From assembly GCF_902459705.1 (NCBI RefSeq), contig NZ_CABPRU010000004.1, positions 310,001 through 374,000 on the forward strand: a DNA stretch of 64,000 bases, written 5' to 3'. Below are positions 1 through 8,520 of this stretch, one piece after another. This stretch comes from Pandoraea terrigena. GTDB taxonomy: Bacteria; Pseudomonadota; Gammaproteobacteria; Burkholderiales; Burkholderiaceae. Below the pieces are notes generated by a model, which saw nothing but the letters and a program-made list of their open reading frames with translations, was not told the DNA's origin and ran no database searches. The translations under genes and the position numbers were made by a program. The stretch's first letter is position 1, and each line of letters begins with the position of its first letter.

Positions 1-481
1 CGCCCACGAGCGGCGCCACGATCGGCGCGACACTCATCACCAGCAGCATGATCGAAAAGGCGCGCGCACTGTTGCGCGGCCCGTAGACGTCGCGCACGAT
101 CGCTTGCGCAATCACCGGCATGGCGCATCCGCCAAGCGCCTGCACGAAGCGCCACACCATCATGTGATCGATCGTGTCGGCGAACGCACAGCCGATGCTG
201 CCAAAAATGTACAGCGCGATCCCCGCCGCCATGGGCCGACGACGCCCGAAGCGGTCCGCGAGCGGCCCCCACAGAAGTTGTCCGAAGGCAAAACCGAGAA
301 AGAAGTACGAGAGCGTGAGCTGCGTGGCCGCGACGCTCGCGCCCAGCGCGTGGCGCATCGTCACGAGCCCCGGCAGATACATGTCCGTGGACGCCGGCGC
401 GATCATCATGAACAGGCCGAGAATGCCCAGCAACACACGCTCGGAAGGCAACGCAGGAGAGAGTTCGGACGTCGATGTCAT
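1..481 (-). CDS. Bcr/CflA-type multidrug MFS transporter, 5' part
   Basis: Reading from an ATG at 481 on the minus strand gives about 160 residues with no stop before the window edge, so the 3' part lies outside. The N-terminus has a first membrane helix, then the Bcr/CflA signature APASTDMYLPGL, and the MFS loop motif GPLADRFGRRRP between helices 2 and 3. Helix 4 carries MVWRFVQALGGCAMPV. This family exports drugs such as bicyclomycin or chloramphenicol by proton antiport, usually with about 400 residues and 12 helices. The substrate here cannot be read from the sequence. No clear Shine-Dalgarno precedes the chosen ATG. Confidence 0.85.
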   Translation of the reverse strand, partial: MTSTSELSPALPSERVLLGILGLFMMIAPASTDMYLPGLVTMRHALGASVAATQLTLSYFFLGFAFGQLLWGPLADRFGRRRPMAAGIALYIFGSIGCAFADTIDHMMVWRFVQALGGCAMPVIAQAIVRDVYGPRNSARAFSIMLLVMSVAPIVAPLVG

Positions 482-539
482 TATTGTTGTGATGAGTCGG
501 CACGAAGCCTGTCGCGCCGCAGAAGGCACCGCAAACAAA

Positions 540-574
540 GCGACGCCCGCCATGATAACGCCGGCGGGCGTCGC
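540..574 (-). terminator. Intrinsic terminator after the aromatic-acid transporter
   Basis: A perfect 12-bp stem (GCGACGCCCGCC at 540-551, complement at 563-574) with an 11-nt loop. Read on the minus strand it is followed by TTTGTTTGC. It would end the minus-strand transcript of the transporter at 719-2074 and separate it from the Bcr/CflA gene. Confidence 0.75.
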
Positions 575-610
575 ACTTTCATACTCGATGGTTATCGGAC
601 CCCTAACCAT

Positions 611-660
611 TGCTTATCGTGGCTTGTCGCGGCTTGTTGCCGCTCGTTCCGGCTTATCGC
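611..660. repeat. Degenerate 10-bp tandem repeat, five units
   Basis: Five consecutive decamers with the consensus GGCTT(A/G)TCG(C/T): TGCTTATCGT, GGCTTGTCGC, GGCTTGTTGC, CGCTCGTTCC, GGCTTATCGC. The array lies between the transporter stop codon and its terminator. Its role is unknown. Confidence 0.6.
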
Positions 661-718
661 CCCCTGCCGCAACGTACCGTGGTGTGACGCAGCACCGAGG
701 TCCCTCGCATCGCGTCCC

Positions 719-2074
719 TCAGCCGGCCGTTGCCGCGCGCAGGGTGCCGCCGTCGCCGCGCTGCGTGCGGGCAATCGCCAGCACGCCGACCAGCGACACG
801 CATGCAGGCACCGCCGCCGCCAGGAACAGCGACGACGACGACCATTGCAGATGCATGAGCGCACCGCCAAGCACCGGTCCGAGCACCGAGCCGATGCGGC
901 CGATGCCGAGGCTCCAGCCGATGCCGGTGGAGCGCAGCGAGGTCGGGTAATAGGTGGCGGCCAGCGCGTTGAGCGCCGGTTGCCCGCCGATGATCGAGAA
1001 GCCCGCGAAGAAGATCGCCACGAACACCGCGACCATCGACACCATCACCATTGGGTTGCCGATCGCCGCAGTCGCCGCCATCGCGATCAGGAACGTCACG
1101 GCGAGCACGCTCGTGAATCCGACACGGTCGATCAGACGGCCAAGCATCAGCGTGCCGATCACTCCCCCCGCCCACAGCGCGGTGCCCGCCATCACGGCGA
1201 CTTGCGTCGAATAGCCCGCGTCGCGAATCACGGTCGGCAACCAGTTCGACAGGAAGTACATGTCGAGCAGGTTCGCGAAGTTCACGACCCAGAGCAGCAG
1301 CGTCACGCGCGCACGGCCGTCCTTGAACAGCTCGATGAACGGCACGCCCTTCGCCTTTTGCTCGTCGAGCACGAAACGAGCGTCGACCGGCACGCTGGCA
1401 CCCGGCACCACGCGCAACAATTGCTTGCGAATGTGTGCGCTGTCGCGCTTGCCGAACATCAGGAACTGGATCGACTCGGGCAGCGAGATCCACATCAGCA
1501 CGCCGAGCACCAACGGAATGGCGCCACCGATGTAGAACACCGCGCGCCAGCCCAGACTCGGAATGATCGCTGCCGTGATGAGGCCACCGACCACGCCACC
1601 CAGCGTGAATCCGCACGACACGATCATCATGAGCGACACGCGAATGCGACGCGGGCTGTACTCGCCGGCAAGCGCCATCGCGTTCGGCATGATGCAGCCC
1701 AGGCCCAGCCCGGCCGCAAAGCGCCAGACGACCAGTTCCGTAATCGTGTTGGCGAAACCCGTGACGATCATGCACGCCGAGAAGCACAAGGTCGCGCCAA
1801 CGAGCACCGGGCGTCGGCCCAGCTTGTCGGCCAGCGCCGAAAAGGTGAGCGAACCCACCAGCATGCCGAACAGCCCCGCCCCGAATACCGGCGAGAGCAT
1901 CTCCTTGGCGATGCCCCATTCGCGAATCACCACCGGGGCGACATAGCCCATCGCCTGGACGTCGAAGCCGTCCACCACCAGGCACATCGCGCACAACGCG
2001 ATCACCCACCACTGATAGGCACCCAGACGGCTCTCGTCGATCAGTGCGCCCACATTCACTTCTGCTGCTTTCAT
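719..2074 (-). CDS. Aromatic acid:H+ symporter family MFS transporter
   Basis: 451 residues with about 12 hydrophobic segments. The N-terminal helix carries VDGFDVQAMGYVAP, the DGxD signature of the AAHS family (PcaK, BenK and relatives), and the loop between helices 2 and 3 reads LADKLGRRP. AAHS proteins import aromatic acids such as benzoate, 4-hydroxybenzoate or 3-hydroxyphenylpropionate. The substrate here is not evident. The ATG at 2074 is preferred over the upstream in-frame start at 2287 because GGGAGA precedes it at good spacing and the extra 71 residues are non-hydrophobic and low in family likeness. A 12-bp terminator follows the stop. No catabolic enzymes sit beside it. Confidence 0.88.
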   Translation of the reverse strand: MKAAEVNVGALIDESRLGAYQWWVIALCAMCLVVDGFDVQAMGYVAPVVIREWGIAKEMLSPVFGAGLFGMLVGSLTFSALADKLGRRPVLVGATLCFSACMIVTGFANTITELVVWRFAAGLGLGCIMPNAMALAGEYSPRRIRVSLMMIVSCGFTLGGVVGGLITAAIIPSLGWRAVFYIGGAIPLVLGVLMWISLPESIQFLMFGKRDSAHIRKQLLRVVPGASVPVDARFVLDEQKAKGVPFIELFKDGRARVTLLLWVVNFANLLDMYFLSNWLPTVIRDAGYSTQVAVMAGTALWAGGVIGTLMLGRLIDRVGFTSVLAVTFLIAMAATAAIGNPMVMVSMVAVFVAIFFAGFSIIGGQPALNALAATYYPTSLRSTGIGWSLGIGRIGSVLGPVLGGALMHLQWSSSSLFLAAAVPACVSLVGVLAIARTQRGDGGTLRAATAG

Positions 2075-2570
2075 CTTGTCTCCCAACGTTCTCGCATCTT
2101 CGTGGCCTTGCGTTCCAGTCGAGGCAACGGCTACCGCCTGCTTGCATCGCTGCCTCGAACCGGGCACCCCGCCACCCGAGTTGGGCGAACAGGGCATTTC
2201 ATGCCTCGGGCCGGGCGGCGGATACACCATATTCCCCGAACATGAAATTACGCTTTGCGGAAGTTTATATCGCCAAACGTAAATCAATGCTCGGTGTTAA
2301 CACTTAGATTTTCATGCGATGCAAACGGCATGGACGTGGGAATCCGAGCGAGATCGGTGGGATCTCGGCCCGCGGTCGTGACACTCGGCTTTGTGGTTTT
2401 TCTCCATCGGAACGATGGGATGCCGCCCCGGCGATGTGCCAGCAGGCTATACAGGTAGGGCTGTTGAGCGATTGACGCGACGAAAAGCGACGAATTGTCG
2501 CAGTTGACGTTTTTCTACAAAATTTTCTGCAAAGGTTAACCCGTCTAGGGATTTCCCTGATATAGTTGCA
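2075..2570. other. Intergenic: transporter leader and divergent small-RNA promoter
   Basis: No gene is supported here. The 2230-2330 stretch is markedly AT-rich and has TATAAA on the minus strand near 2267-2272, a plausible -10 for the transporter, although its -35 is weak. On the plus strand TTAACC (2536-2541) and GATATA (2559-2564) are 17 bp apart and would start the small RNA at about 2571. Confidence 0.45.
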
Positions 2571-2632
2571 CCTGTCTCCTCCACCTCCTCCTGGTGGATT
2601 TCACGGCCAGCAACTTGCTGGCCGTTTTTTTT
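2571..2632 (+). ncRNA. Candidate small RNA with anti-Shine-Dalgarno loop
   Basis: About 60 nt. The promoter TTAACC-17 bp-GATATA ends seven bases before the likely start. The first hairpin has a 6-bp stem (TCCACC at 2580-2585, GGTGGA at 2593-2598) and exposes the loop TCCTCCT, complementary to AGGAGGA. The second is a textbook intrinsic terminator: CGGCCAGC / GCTGGCCG around AACTT, then eight T (2625-2632). This layout matches Hfq-type small RNAs with CCUCC loops known in alpha- and gamma-proteobacteria, which bind ribosome sites of mRNAs. The layout is seen; the function is inferred. No reading frame occupies the stretch convincingly. Confidence 0.6.
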
Positions 2633-2785
2633 GCTCGCCGCCGATCCCGAGACGCCTTGCGTTCGTGAACTGGAAAGGTGTGTAGTGCGCGTATGCGCGC
2701 CGCGAAGCACAATCGTCATCCGCAGCAAGCGCTTGCGCCGGGCGCGCACATCATGCCGCCCGCGGCGCGGCCGTCAATGAGGGCT

Positions 2786-3049
2786 TCAGTGCGAGGACGC
2801 GCTCTCTTGCGCAACGCGATCCTCAATGCGCCGCTCGATACGCTTTCGGACCTGCGCCGCGGCCTCGGACGCGTCATGGGCGTCGATACTCGAGAATTCG
2901 CAGCGGCCGATGTAGCGTCCTTCACAGTAGGCATCGACGGCACCATCGAAGCGCTCGTCTGTACGCGGGGTGACGGCCCCCTCGAAATCGAACGGGCGTC
3001 CCGGCGGCGTGTGGCTGACGTAGTGCCAGGAAAAGCGAAAAGATTGCAT
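2786..3049 (-). CDS. Conserved-looking hypothetical protein, 87 residues
   Basis: The product begins MQSFRFSWHYVSHTPPGR and ends in a Ser/His tail. It is mixed alpha/beta in composition, with no signal peptide, membrane helix or cysteine pair. I do not recognise a family. The ATG at 3049 has AAGGGGA seven bases upstream. A GTG one codon earlier is also possible. Competing frames on the plus strand over the same bases lack a comparable ribosome site. It lies between two candidate small-RNA genes. Confidence 0.6.
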   Translation of the reverse strand: MQSFRFSWHYVSHTPPGRPFDFEGAVTPRTDERFDGAVDAYCEGRYIGRCEFSSIDAHDASEAAAQVRKRIERRIEDRVAQESASSH

Positions 3050-3147
3050 CACATGTCCCCTTCATTCAAGCGGCAGCGACGACGCTGCCGGCCGATGCTG
3101 TTTTTCGGGAAATCCTAACATGTTCAGGAATCGCGACAAACGGTCGG

Positions 3148-3230
3148 AAAAAAAAGCGGCCCGCCTGATCGGCGGGCCGGATAGTCCGTGGAGGTCGGGG
3201 GCACATCTAAACCACGGCAATTCCACTTTA
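3148..3230 (-). ncRNA. Candidate small RNA with C-rich loop and terminator
   Basis: Read on the minus strand, a hairpin with the 6-bp stem CCGTGG (3212-3217) / CCACGG (3186-3191) exposes a loop containing GCCCCCGACCT. It is followed by a terminator with an 8-bp GC stem (3158-3165 / 3171-3178) and eight U (3148-3155). The terminator belongs to no annotated gene: the next minus-strand gene begins 100 bp further on and the upstream gene is on the other strand. No convincing promoter was found, so the 5' end is uncertain. The alternative is an attenuator ahead of the 87-residue gene. Confidence 0.45.
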
Positions 3231-3399
3231 GTCCCGAATCACTGTCGCTATTCTCGGTAATTTTCCCGATTCGGCATAAGCAGTTTGTCGGCTGCCGGCC
3301 ATTCGGCGATGCGGCAGGCCACTACCGCGAAAGGGGGGACGAAATGGGGTCGGCGCTCGGGTAATGTTGCATGCTCCGCCTCCCTCCTCCGACCTCGCC

Positions 3400-3813
3400 A
3401 TGGCACTCAAATTTCGCAATCCGGCGGACGGGGATGTCGTCGAGATCACGCGTCTGTCGTGCGTCGCGGCTTTCTTCCTCGGTCCGCTTTACCTGTTGGC
3501 CTACGGATTCGCTTGGCATGCGCTCGCGTGGACCGTCCTCGCCATCGGCCCCGCGTTGATCTGGAAGGATTCGGCGCTTGCATTCTCGCTGCCGGCCACC
3601 TGCCTGCTCTACTCGCTGATGATTCACCCGCTGCTCATCGCCAAGTTGCGCGCCAACGGCTGGCTGCCCGCGCGCGACGCCGCCGTGCCCAGCCCGCGCC
3701 ATCGTGGTTACGACGCCTATGGCGACGCCCCGGTCGCCCAACGTACTGGCGTGGGCCGTCCCCTCCCCCCGACGCCCCGATCTGCCGCCAACGACAGCGA
3801 GTCGTCGGCGTGA
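3400..3813 (+). CDS. DUF2628-like small membrane protein
   Basis: 137 residues from the ATG that opens MALKFRNPADGDVVEI. Residues 16 to about 80 hold two to three hydrophobic segments, including SCVAAFFLGPLYLLAYGF and the following tryptophan-rich stretch. The C-terminal third is a disordered, proline-rich and charged tail. The pattern suits DUF2628 inner-membrane proteins of unknown function. An in-frame ATG at 3364 would add 12 proline-rich residues. Neither start has a clear ribosome site. The gene stands alone and ends 36 bases from the convergent LysR gene. Confidence 0.65.
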   Translation: MALKFRNPADGDVVEITRLSCVAAFFLGPLYLLAYGFAWHALAWTVLAIGPALIWKDSALAFSLPATCLLYSLMIHPLLIAKLRANGWLPARDAAVPSPRHRGYDAYGDAPVAQRTGVGRPLPPTPRSAANDSESSA

Positions 3814-3849
3814 CACCCGGGAAGCCCAGCCCTGACTACGCCGAGACGA

Positions 3850-4767
3850 TCAACCGGGCGGCGGTGCGCTATCGCCAACATCCGGCACCCGTGACGGCGA
3901 CATTGCGATGAACCTGTCGAGCGCCGCCGAGGCGTGTTCTGCGCGATAGGCGAGACTGATCGGTGCATGCGGCACGTCGCCCTCGATCGACCAGAATCCC
4001 ATGCCAGGCGTACGAATCTGACTCACCGACGCGGGCACCAGCGACACCCCGAACCCGGCCGCCACCATCGGCACAATCGACGTGATCTGCGGCGCTTCCT
4101 GCCCGAGCTTCGGATGAAATCCCGCTAACTCGCAGGCCGCAATCGTGCGGTCGTAAAGCGCGGGACTGATCTCGCGCGGCAGCAAGATGAACTCGTCATG
4201 GGCAAGCGCGGCCAGCGGCACGCGCTCCCGCGCGCACATCGCGTGGCCGAGGGGCAACACCAGCACCATCGGCTCGTCGACGACCGGCACCGTGACAATT
4301 CCCGGCGGCACCTCGAACGGCGTGCGAACAAACGCCACGTCGACCGCTTCGTCGACCAGCGCCGTCAGCAGGCTGGCCGTGTTGCTCTGTTGCGGGTGCA
4401 GTTGCACATCGGGATAGCGTGCGCGGAAGTCGCGGATCCACGCTGGAATACTAGGTTCGAAGTATGTCGCGCCCGCAAAGCCGATACGGATATGCCCCGC
4501 TTCGCCGCGTGAGATCTGTTGCATTCGGCGCTTGACGCGCGCCACCCGCTCCAACACCTGCCGTGCCTCCGGCAGAAACGCCTCACCCAGCTCAGTCAGT
4601 ACGACATCGCGCGGCAGACGCACGAACAACGGCCCGCCCAGTTCCGCCTCGAGTTGCCGGATCTGCAAGCTCAAGGGAGGCTGCTGAATCCCGACACGCG
4701 CTGCCGCCCGAGTGAAATGACGCTCTTCGGCGACCGCAATGAAATATTGCAAATGCCGCAATTCCAT
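3850..4767 (-). CDS. LysR-family transcriptional regulator
   Basis: 305 residues. The N-terminal winged helix reads MELRHLQYFIAVAEERHFTR and continues through QQPPLSLQIRQLEAELG, the classic LysR helix-turn-helix. Residues from about 90 form the periplasmic-binding-like effector domain (IRIGFAGATYF). It is divergent from the CoA-transferase gene at 4967 with about 200 bp between, so it most likely controls that gene and itself. The effector is unknown. Two AT-rich inverted repeats in the gap could be its sites. Confidence 0.9.
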   Translation of the reverse strand: MELRHLQYFIAVAEERHFTRAAARVGIQQPPLSLQIRQLEAELGGPLFVRLPRDVVLTELGEAFLPEARQVLERVARVKRRMQQISRGEAGHIRIGFAGATYFEPSIPAWIRDFRARYPDVQLHPQQSNTASLLTALVDEAVDVAFVRTPFEVPPGIVTVPVVDEPMVLVLPLGHAMCARERVPLAALAHDEFILLPREISPALYDRTIAACELAGFHPKLGQEAPQITSIVPMVAAGFGVSLVPASVSQIRTPGMGFWSIEGDVPHAPISLAYRAEHASAALDRFIAMSPSRVPDVGDSAPPPG

Positions 4768-4812
4768 GACCGCTCCTCTGTCAGCCCAGCGCCGCCGGGG
4801 TTTCCGTGTTTA

Positions 4813-4854
4813 ATACATACAAAGTATCGAATTCCACAGTTCAATATATTGGAA
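4813..4854. promoter_or_regulatory. Candidate LysR binding sites
   Basis: ATAC (4813-4816) and GTAT (4824-4827) form an interrupted palindrome of the T-N11-A kind. Thirteen bases on, TTCAATATATTGGAA (4840-4854) is a second near-palindrome. Both lie between the divergent LysR regulator and the CoA-transferase, closer to the regulator start. Confidence 0.45.
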
Positions 4855-4966
4855 ATGTAGCCAACGGGTCAATACACTGCGAATCAGGCGCGGACAGGCT
4901 TGCCCTTGGCTGCCACGCCGAAAGATCAAGGGATTCGTATAAGAGAGAGAGACGAGGAGCCTGAAG

Positions 4967-6463
4967 ATGTTTGAAGACCGCATCCGCCTGGCGTCGCTGC
5001 GCGACCGGGTGATGAGTGCCGATGACGCGGCAACGTTGGTGGACGATGGCATGGTGGTGGGCATGAGCGGATTCACCCGTGCCGGCGACGCCAAGGACAT
5101 GCCCATTGCGCTGGCCAAGCGGGCCAAGGCCCACCCGATGAAGATCACGCTGATCACGGGGGCCTCGCTCGGGCACGATTCCGACAAGACGCTGACGGAA
5201 GCCGGCGTGCTGGCGAAGCGTCTGCCGTTCCAGGTCGACACGACGCTGCGCGGCGCGATCAATCGCGGCGACGTGATGTTCGTCGATCAGCATTTGTCGG
5301 AGACGGTCGAATTCCTGCGCACCGGCCAGTTCGGCGCGCTTGACGTGGCCGTGATCGAAGCCGTTGCCATCACGGAAGACGGTGGGCTCGTGCCGAGTTC
5401 GTCCGTCGGCAATTCGGCGAGCTTTGCGATTCTTGCGGAGAAGGTGATTGTCGAGATCAACCTCGCGCAGCCGCTTGCCTTCGAAGGCATGCACGACATC
5501 TGGATTCCGGGTCAGCGTCCACATCGCACGCCGCTGCCCATCGTCGACGTGCGCGATCGCATCGGCACGAACGTGGTAAAGATCGCGCCGGAGAAGATCG
5601 CCGCCATCGTCATCACCGACACGCCGGACAGCGCATCCAATGCGCTGCCGCCGGATGCGGACACGCAAAGCATCGCCGGCCATCTCATCGAATTCTTCCA
5701 GCATGAAGTCTCGCGCGGCCGCCTGCCGCGCACGCTGCCCGCACTTCAGTCGGGCATCGGCACCATTGCCAATGCGGTGCTCACGGGCTTCATCGACTCG
5801 CCGTTCGAGAACCTCACGATGTATTCGGAGGTGCTTCAGGACTCAACGTTCGAACTGATGGATGCGGGCAAGATGGTGTTCGCGTCGGGGTCGTCGATCA
5901 CGGTGTCGCAAGCCGTGCAGGATCGTGTTTTCAATCATCTCGAGCGTTATCGCAACAAGCTTGTCCTGCGTCCGCAAGAGGTCAGCAACCATCCTGAAGT
6001 CATTCGACGGCTGGGGTTGATTGCGCTCAATACCGCGCTCGAAGCGGACATTTACGGCAACGTGAATTCCACGCACGTAGGCGGTACGCACATGATGAAC
6101 GGCATCGGCGGTTCGGGCGACTTCGCTCGCAACGCCCGCATAGCGATCTTCGCAACCAAGTCGATTGCCAAGGACGGAAAGATATCTAGCATCGTGCCGA
6201 TGGTGCCGCACGTCGACCACAACGAGCACGACGTGGACATCCTTGTAACGGAGCAGGGCCTGGCCGATCTGCGCACGCTCGCCCCGCGCGAGCGCGTGAA
6301 CCTGGTGATCGATCATTGCGCGCATCCGAGCTACCGCGAGGTATTGCGCGACTACTATCGCGACGCCCTGCGCTACGGCGGGCAGACGCCGCACGCCTTG
6401 GAGCACGCGTTCGACATGCACGTCAACTTGCGCGAGCGCGGCTCGATGCTGGCGGGCAGATGA
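4967..6463 (+). CDS. Succinyl-CoA:acetate CoA-transferase-like enzyme
   Basis: 498 residues, the usual length of the acetyl-CoA hydrolase/transferase family (AarC, Cat1). Family members move CoA from succinyl-CoA to acetate, or hydrolyse acetyl-CoA. The N-terminal half begins with the VGMSGFTRAGD nucleotide-loop region. The catalytic glutamate is probably Glu288 in YSEVLQD, and the CoA-binding glycine motif is GIGGSGDF at 379-386. AGGAG lies 11 bases before the ATG. The gene is alone, divergent from LysR, and ends before a strong terminator at 6607. Acetate/succinyl-CoA specificity is inferred from family resemblance; propionyl-CoA:succinate transfer is the main alternative. Confidence 0.85.
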   Translation: MFEDRIRLASLRDRVMSADDAATLVDDGMVVGMSGFTRAGDAKDMPIALAKRAKAHPMKITLITGASLGHDSDKTLTEAGVLAKRLPFQVDTTLRGAINRGDVMFVDQHLSETVEFLRTGQFGALDVAVIEAVAITEDGGLVPSSSVGNSASFAILAEKVIVEINLAQPLAFEGMHDIWIPGQRPHRTPLPIVDVRDRIGTNVVKIAPEKIAAIVITDTPDSASNALPPDADTQSIAGHLIEFFQHEVSRGRLPRTLPALQSGIGTIANAVLTGFIDSPFENLTMYSEVLQDSTFELMDAGKMVFASGSSITVSQAVQDRVFNHLERYRNKLVLRPQEVSNHPEVIRRLGLIALNTALEADIYGNVNSTHVGGTHMMNGIGGSGDFARNARIAIFATKSIAKDGKISSIVPMVPHVDHNEHDVDILVTEQGLADLRTLAPRERVNLVIDHCAHPSYREVLRDYYRDALRYGGQTPHALEHAFDMHVNLRERGSMLAGR

Positions 6464-6606
6464 TATCGCTGGCGGCCGCCAACGCCAACGGGCAAGCACC
6501 CGTTGCGACGGCGGCAACGGCTCCGACGGCCACCGTCGAGGCTGGGAAGAACATGGGGCGCATGCGGTCCTGTGGGCCGAACGCCGCTACGTGCGTTCAG
6601 GCATTC

Positions 6607-6642
6607 GCGGCTCGCCGGCGTGCGCGGGCGAGCCGCATTTTT
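6607..6642 (+). terminator. Intrinsic terminator after the CoA-transferase
   Basis: A 10-bp stem GCGGCTCGCC (6607-6616) / GGCGAGCCGC (6627-6636) followed by ATTTTTA. It lies 143 bases after the CoA-transferase stop. The rest of 6464-6777 holds nothing else I can support. Confidence 0.75.
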
Positions 6643-6777
6643 ATGTGCACGTGAGCGACCTGGTTATCGAAACGATAAGCATCGGCCGCTCCTGCGCCGC
6701 TATCGAGCGGTGCTGACAATGCTTCGCGACTCACCCGCCCGCGTCACATGAAGGCGCCACCGGCGAACCGGCAAACG

Positions 6778-7491
6778 TCACGCGTTCGCTGCCGCCTCGG
6801 TCTGTTCGATCGCCTTGACGATGATGCGCAGCGTGGCGTCGAGGTGCTCTTGCGTGTGCCGCCGGGCGGCGGCCACGTCGCGTGCGCGGTACTCATCGAG
6901 CATCGTCTGATGTTCCCGATTGCTCACGTCGATGTGCACGGGACGCATGTGGAGCGACAGCGCGATGTAGGGACCCGACGCGTCGCGCAGCGTCTTGATC
7001 AGGTGCGCCAGCCGGGAGTTGTCCTGCGACGCCCATAGCGCGGCGTGAAACGCCTGGTTCAGTTCGGTCCATTGGGCGACGTCCGACGTCGCGAGCATTT
7101 CCGCGTGCAACGCCTGTGCGTTGACGATGTCCCCCTCGCGAAGCGTAGCCATCGCCTGCTCGGCCATCATCGGTTCGAGGGTTTTGCGCAGGCGGTACAG
7201 CTCGTTGACGTCGTCGATCGTGAGACCGCGCACCACAGCACCGCGGTGCACGTCGAAAAACACCAGCCCCTCGGATACCAGCGTGCGCAGCGCTTCGCGC
7301 ACGGGCGTTGTCGACATCTCCAGACGGCGAGCGAGATCGTCCTGCCGAAGCCGGTCGCCCGCCTTCAACTTGCCTTGCAGAATCTCGGTACGCAGCGTCT
7401 CGATGGCATATTGGTATGCCGTAAGCCGGCGACGACCCGAGGCGCCGGATACGCTCGCTACGCCGGCGGATACGGAAGACATGCTTTTCAA
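6778..7491 (-). CDS. GntR-family regulator, FadR/FCD subfamily
   Basis: 237 residues. The winged helix (about 25-90) reads LRQDDLARRLEMSTTPVREA, the GntR recognition helix. The C-terminal helical FCD domain carries the metal-ligand pattern LNQAFHAALW and a late HLDATLR. A short disordered head of about 20 residues precedes the DNA-binding domain. The gene starts 18 bases after the stop of the asparaginase on the same strand, so the two are probably co-transcribed and the regulator may answer to an amino acid or carboxylate ligand. The ligand is not evident. Confidence 0.9.
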   Translation of the reverse strand: MKSMSSVSAGVASVSGASGRRRLTAYQYAIETLRTEILQGKLKAGDRLRQDDLARRLEMSTTPVREALRTLVSEGLVFFDVHRGAVVRGLTIDDVNELYRLRKTLEPMMAEQAMATLREGDIVNAQALHAEMLATSDVAQWTELNQAFHAALWASQDNSRLAHLIKTLRDASGPYIALSLHMRPVHIDVSNREHQTMLDEYRARDVAAARRHTQEHLDATLRIIVKAIEQTEAAANA

Positions 7492-7509
7492 AGGGGTGCC
7501 ATGCGTGGA

Positions 7510-8520
7510 TTATTGACGCGTGAGTCTACTCCAATTCGCCACCGCATCCCCAACCGCTCCGGGCGCGACACCCGACGCGAGAAGCGCCGCGACCAACAGG
7601 CGCGCCTTGAGTGCAGAGAGCCAGCCGGTCATGCGCGCGCCACGTTGGGCCAGGTCGATTTCGGCGCCCACATACCCGTAAGTTTGAAACGCCGTCGAGC
7701 CGCCCGCCGCGCGACTGGCGATCACCACCGGCACTTGTTCGGCCAGCACGCCGATACGCTGTGCGAATGCAAACGAGACGTGGCCGGCGCCCTGCCCGGC
7801 GATCACGACGGCCTCATAGCCGCCCTTCACCGCCATCTCCGCCAGTTCGCCATCATCGCCCAGCACGGCCGTCACCAGCGCGACCTTCGGCCAGGCGCGT
7901 ACGGGCCGCGTCAGTGGCCCCGGACGCGCCTGACGTGCATGGAAGAACGCAGGGGCTCCCTCGACGAGACGCGCGGCGACGCCACCGTCACGCGACACAA
8001 ACGCCTGCACCGCAAGCGAATCGCCCTTGCTGACCCAGCGTGCGTAGTGCGCCACGTCGTTCATCACGACGAGCACGCCGCGCCCGACGCTCTCGGAATG
8101 GAGCGCCACCCTGACGGCCGCCAGCAGATTCGCGGGGCCGTCTGCGCCTGCGGCCTGCGGCGCCCGCATCGCCCCCGTGAGGATGAGCGGCGCGGGCAGT
8201 GTCCAGAACAGGTCCAGCAGGAAGGCCGTCTCCTCGAGCGTGTCGGTGCCCTGCGTGAGCACAACGCCGCGCGCCCCGGCCGCGACTTGCTGCTCGGCCC
8301 AGACGAGCGCCTCCATCAGGTCGTCATAGCGCAACGAAGCACTCGGCAGTTGGCGAAGCGATGACGTTGTAATCGTCGCCACGTCGGACAAGCCGGGCAC
8401 CGAGCGGGCCAGTTGTGCGGCGTCAAGCGTCGGGACGACGCCGGCGGCGGCGTCTGACGAGGTCATGCTGATCGTGCCGCCAAGCGAGGCGATGGCGACC
8501 ACGGGAAGCGAATGGGACAT
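7510..8520 (-). CDS. L-asparaginase-type amidohydrolase
   Basis: 336 residues. The two catalytic threonine motifs of bacterial asparaginases are present: GGTIS with Thr16, and TQGTDTLEE with Thr92-Asp93. A lysine in WVSKGDS fits the charge relay. The enzyme hydrolyses L-asparagine, and often glutamine, to the acid and ammonia. No signal peptide is visible, so a cytoplasmic location is likely. It heads a likely two-gene unit with the GntR regulator. No clear Shine-Dalgarno precedes the ATG at 8520. Confidence 0.88.
   Translation of the reverse strand: MSHSLPVVAIASLGGTISMTSSDAAAGVVPTLDAAQLARSVPGLSDVATITTSSLRQLPSASLRYDDLMEALVWAEQQVAAGARGVVLTQGTDTLEETAFLLDLFWTLPAPLILTGAMRAPQAAGADGPANLLAAVRVALHSESVGRGVLVVMNDVAHYARWVSKGDSLAVQAFVSRDGGVAARLVEGAPAFFHARQARPGPLTRPVRAWPKVALVTAVLGDDGELAEMAVKGGYEAVVIAGQGAGHVSFAFAQRIGVLAEQVPVVIASRAAGGSTAFQTYGYVGAEIDLAQRGARMTGWLSALKARLLVAALLASGVAPGAVGDAVANWSRLTRQ

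Noticed and set aside
104-2245. 713-codon plus-strand frame over the two transporters
   Set aside because: Shadow of two minus-strand MFS genes; its composition is Arg/His-rich and unlike a protein.
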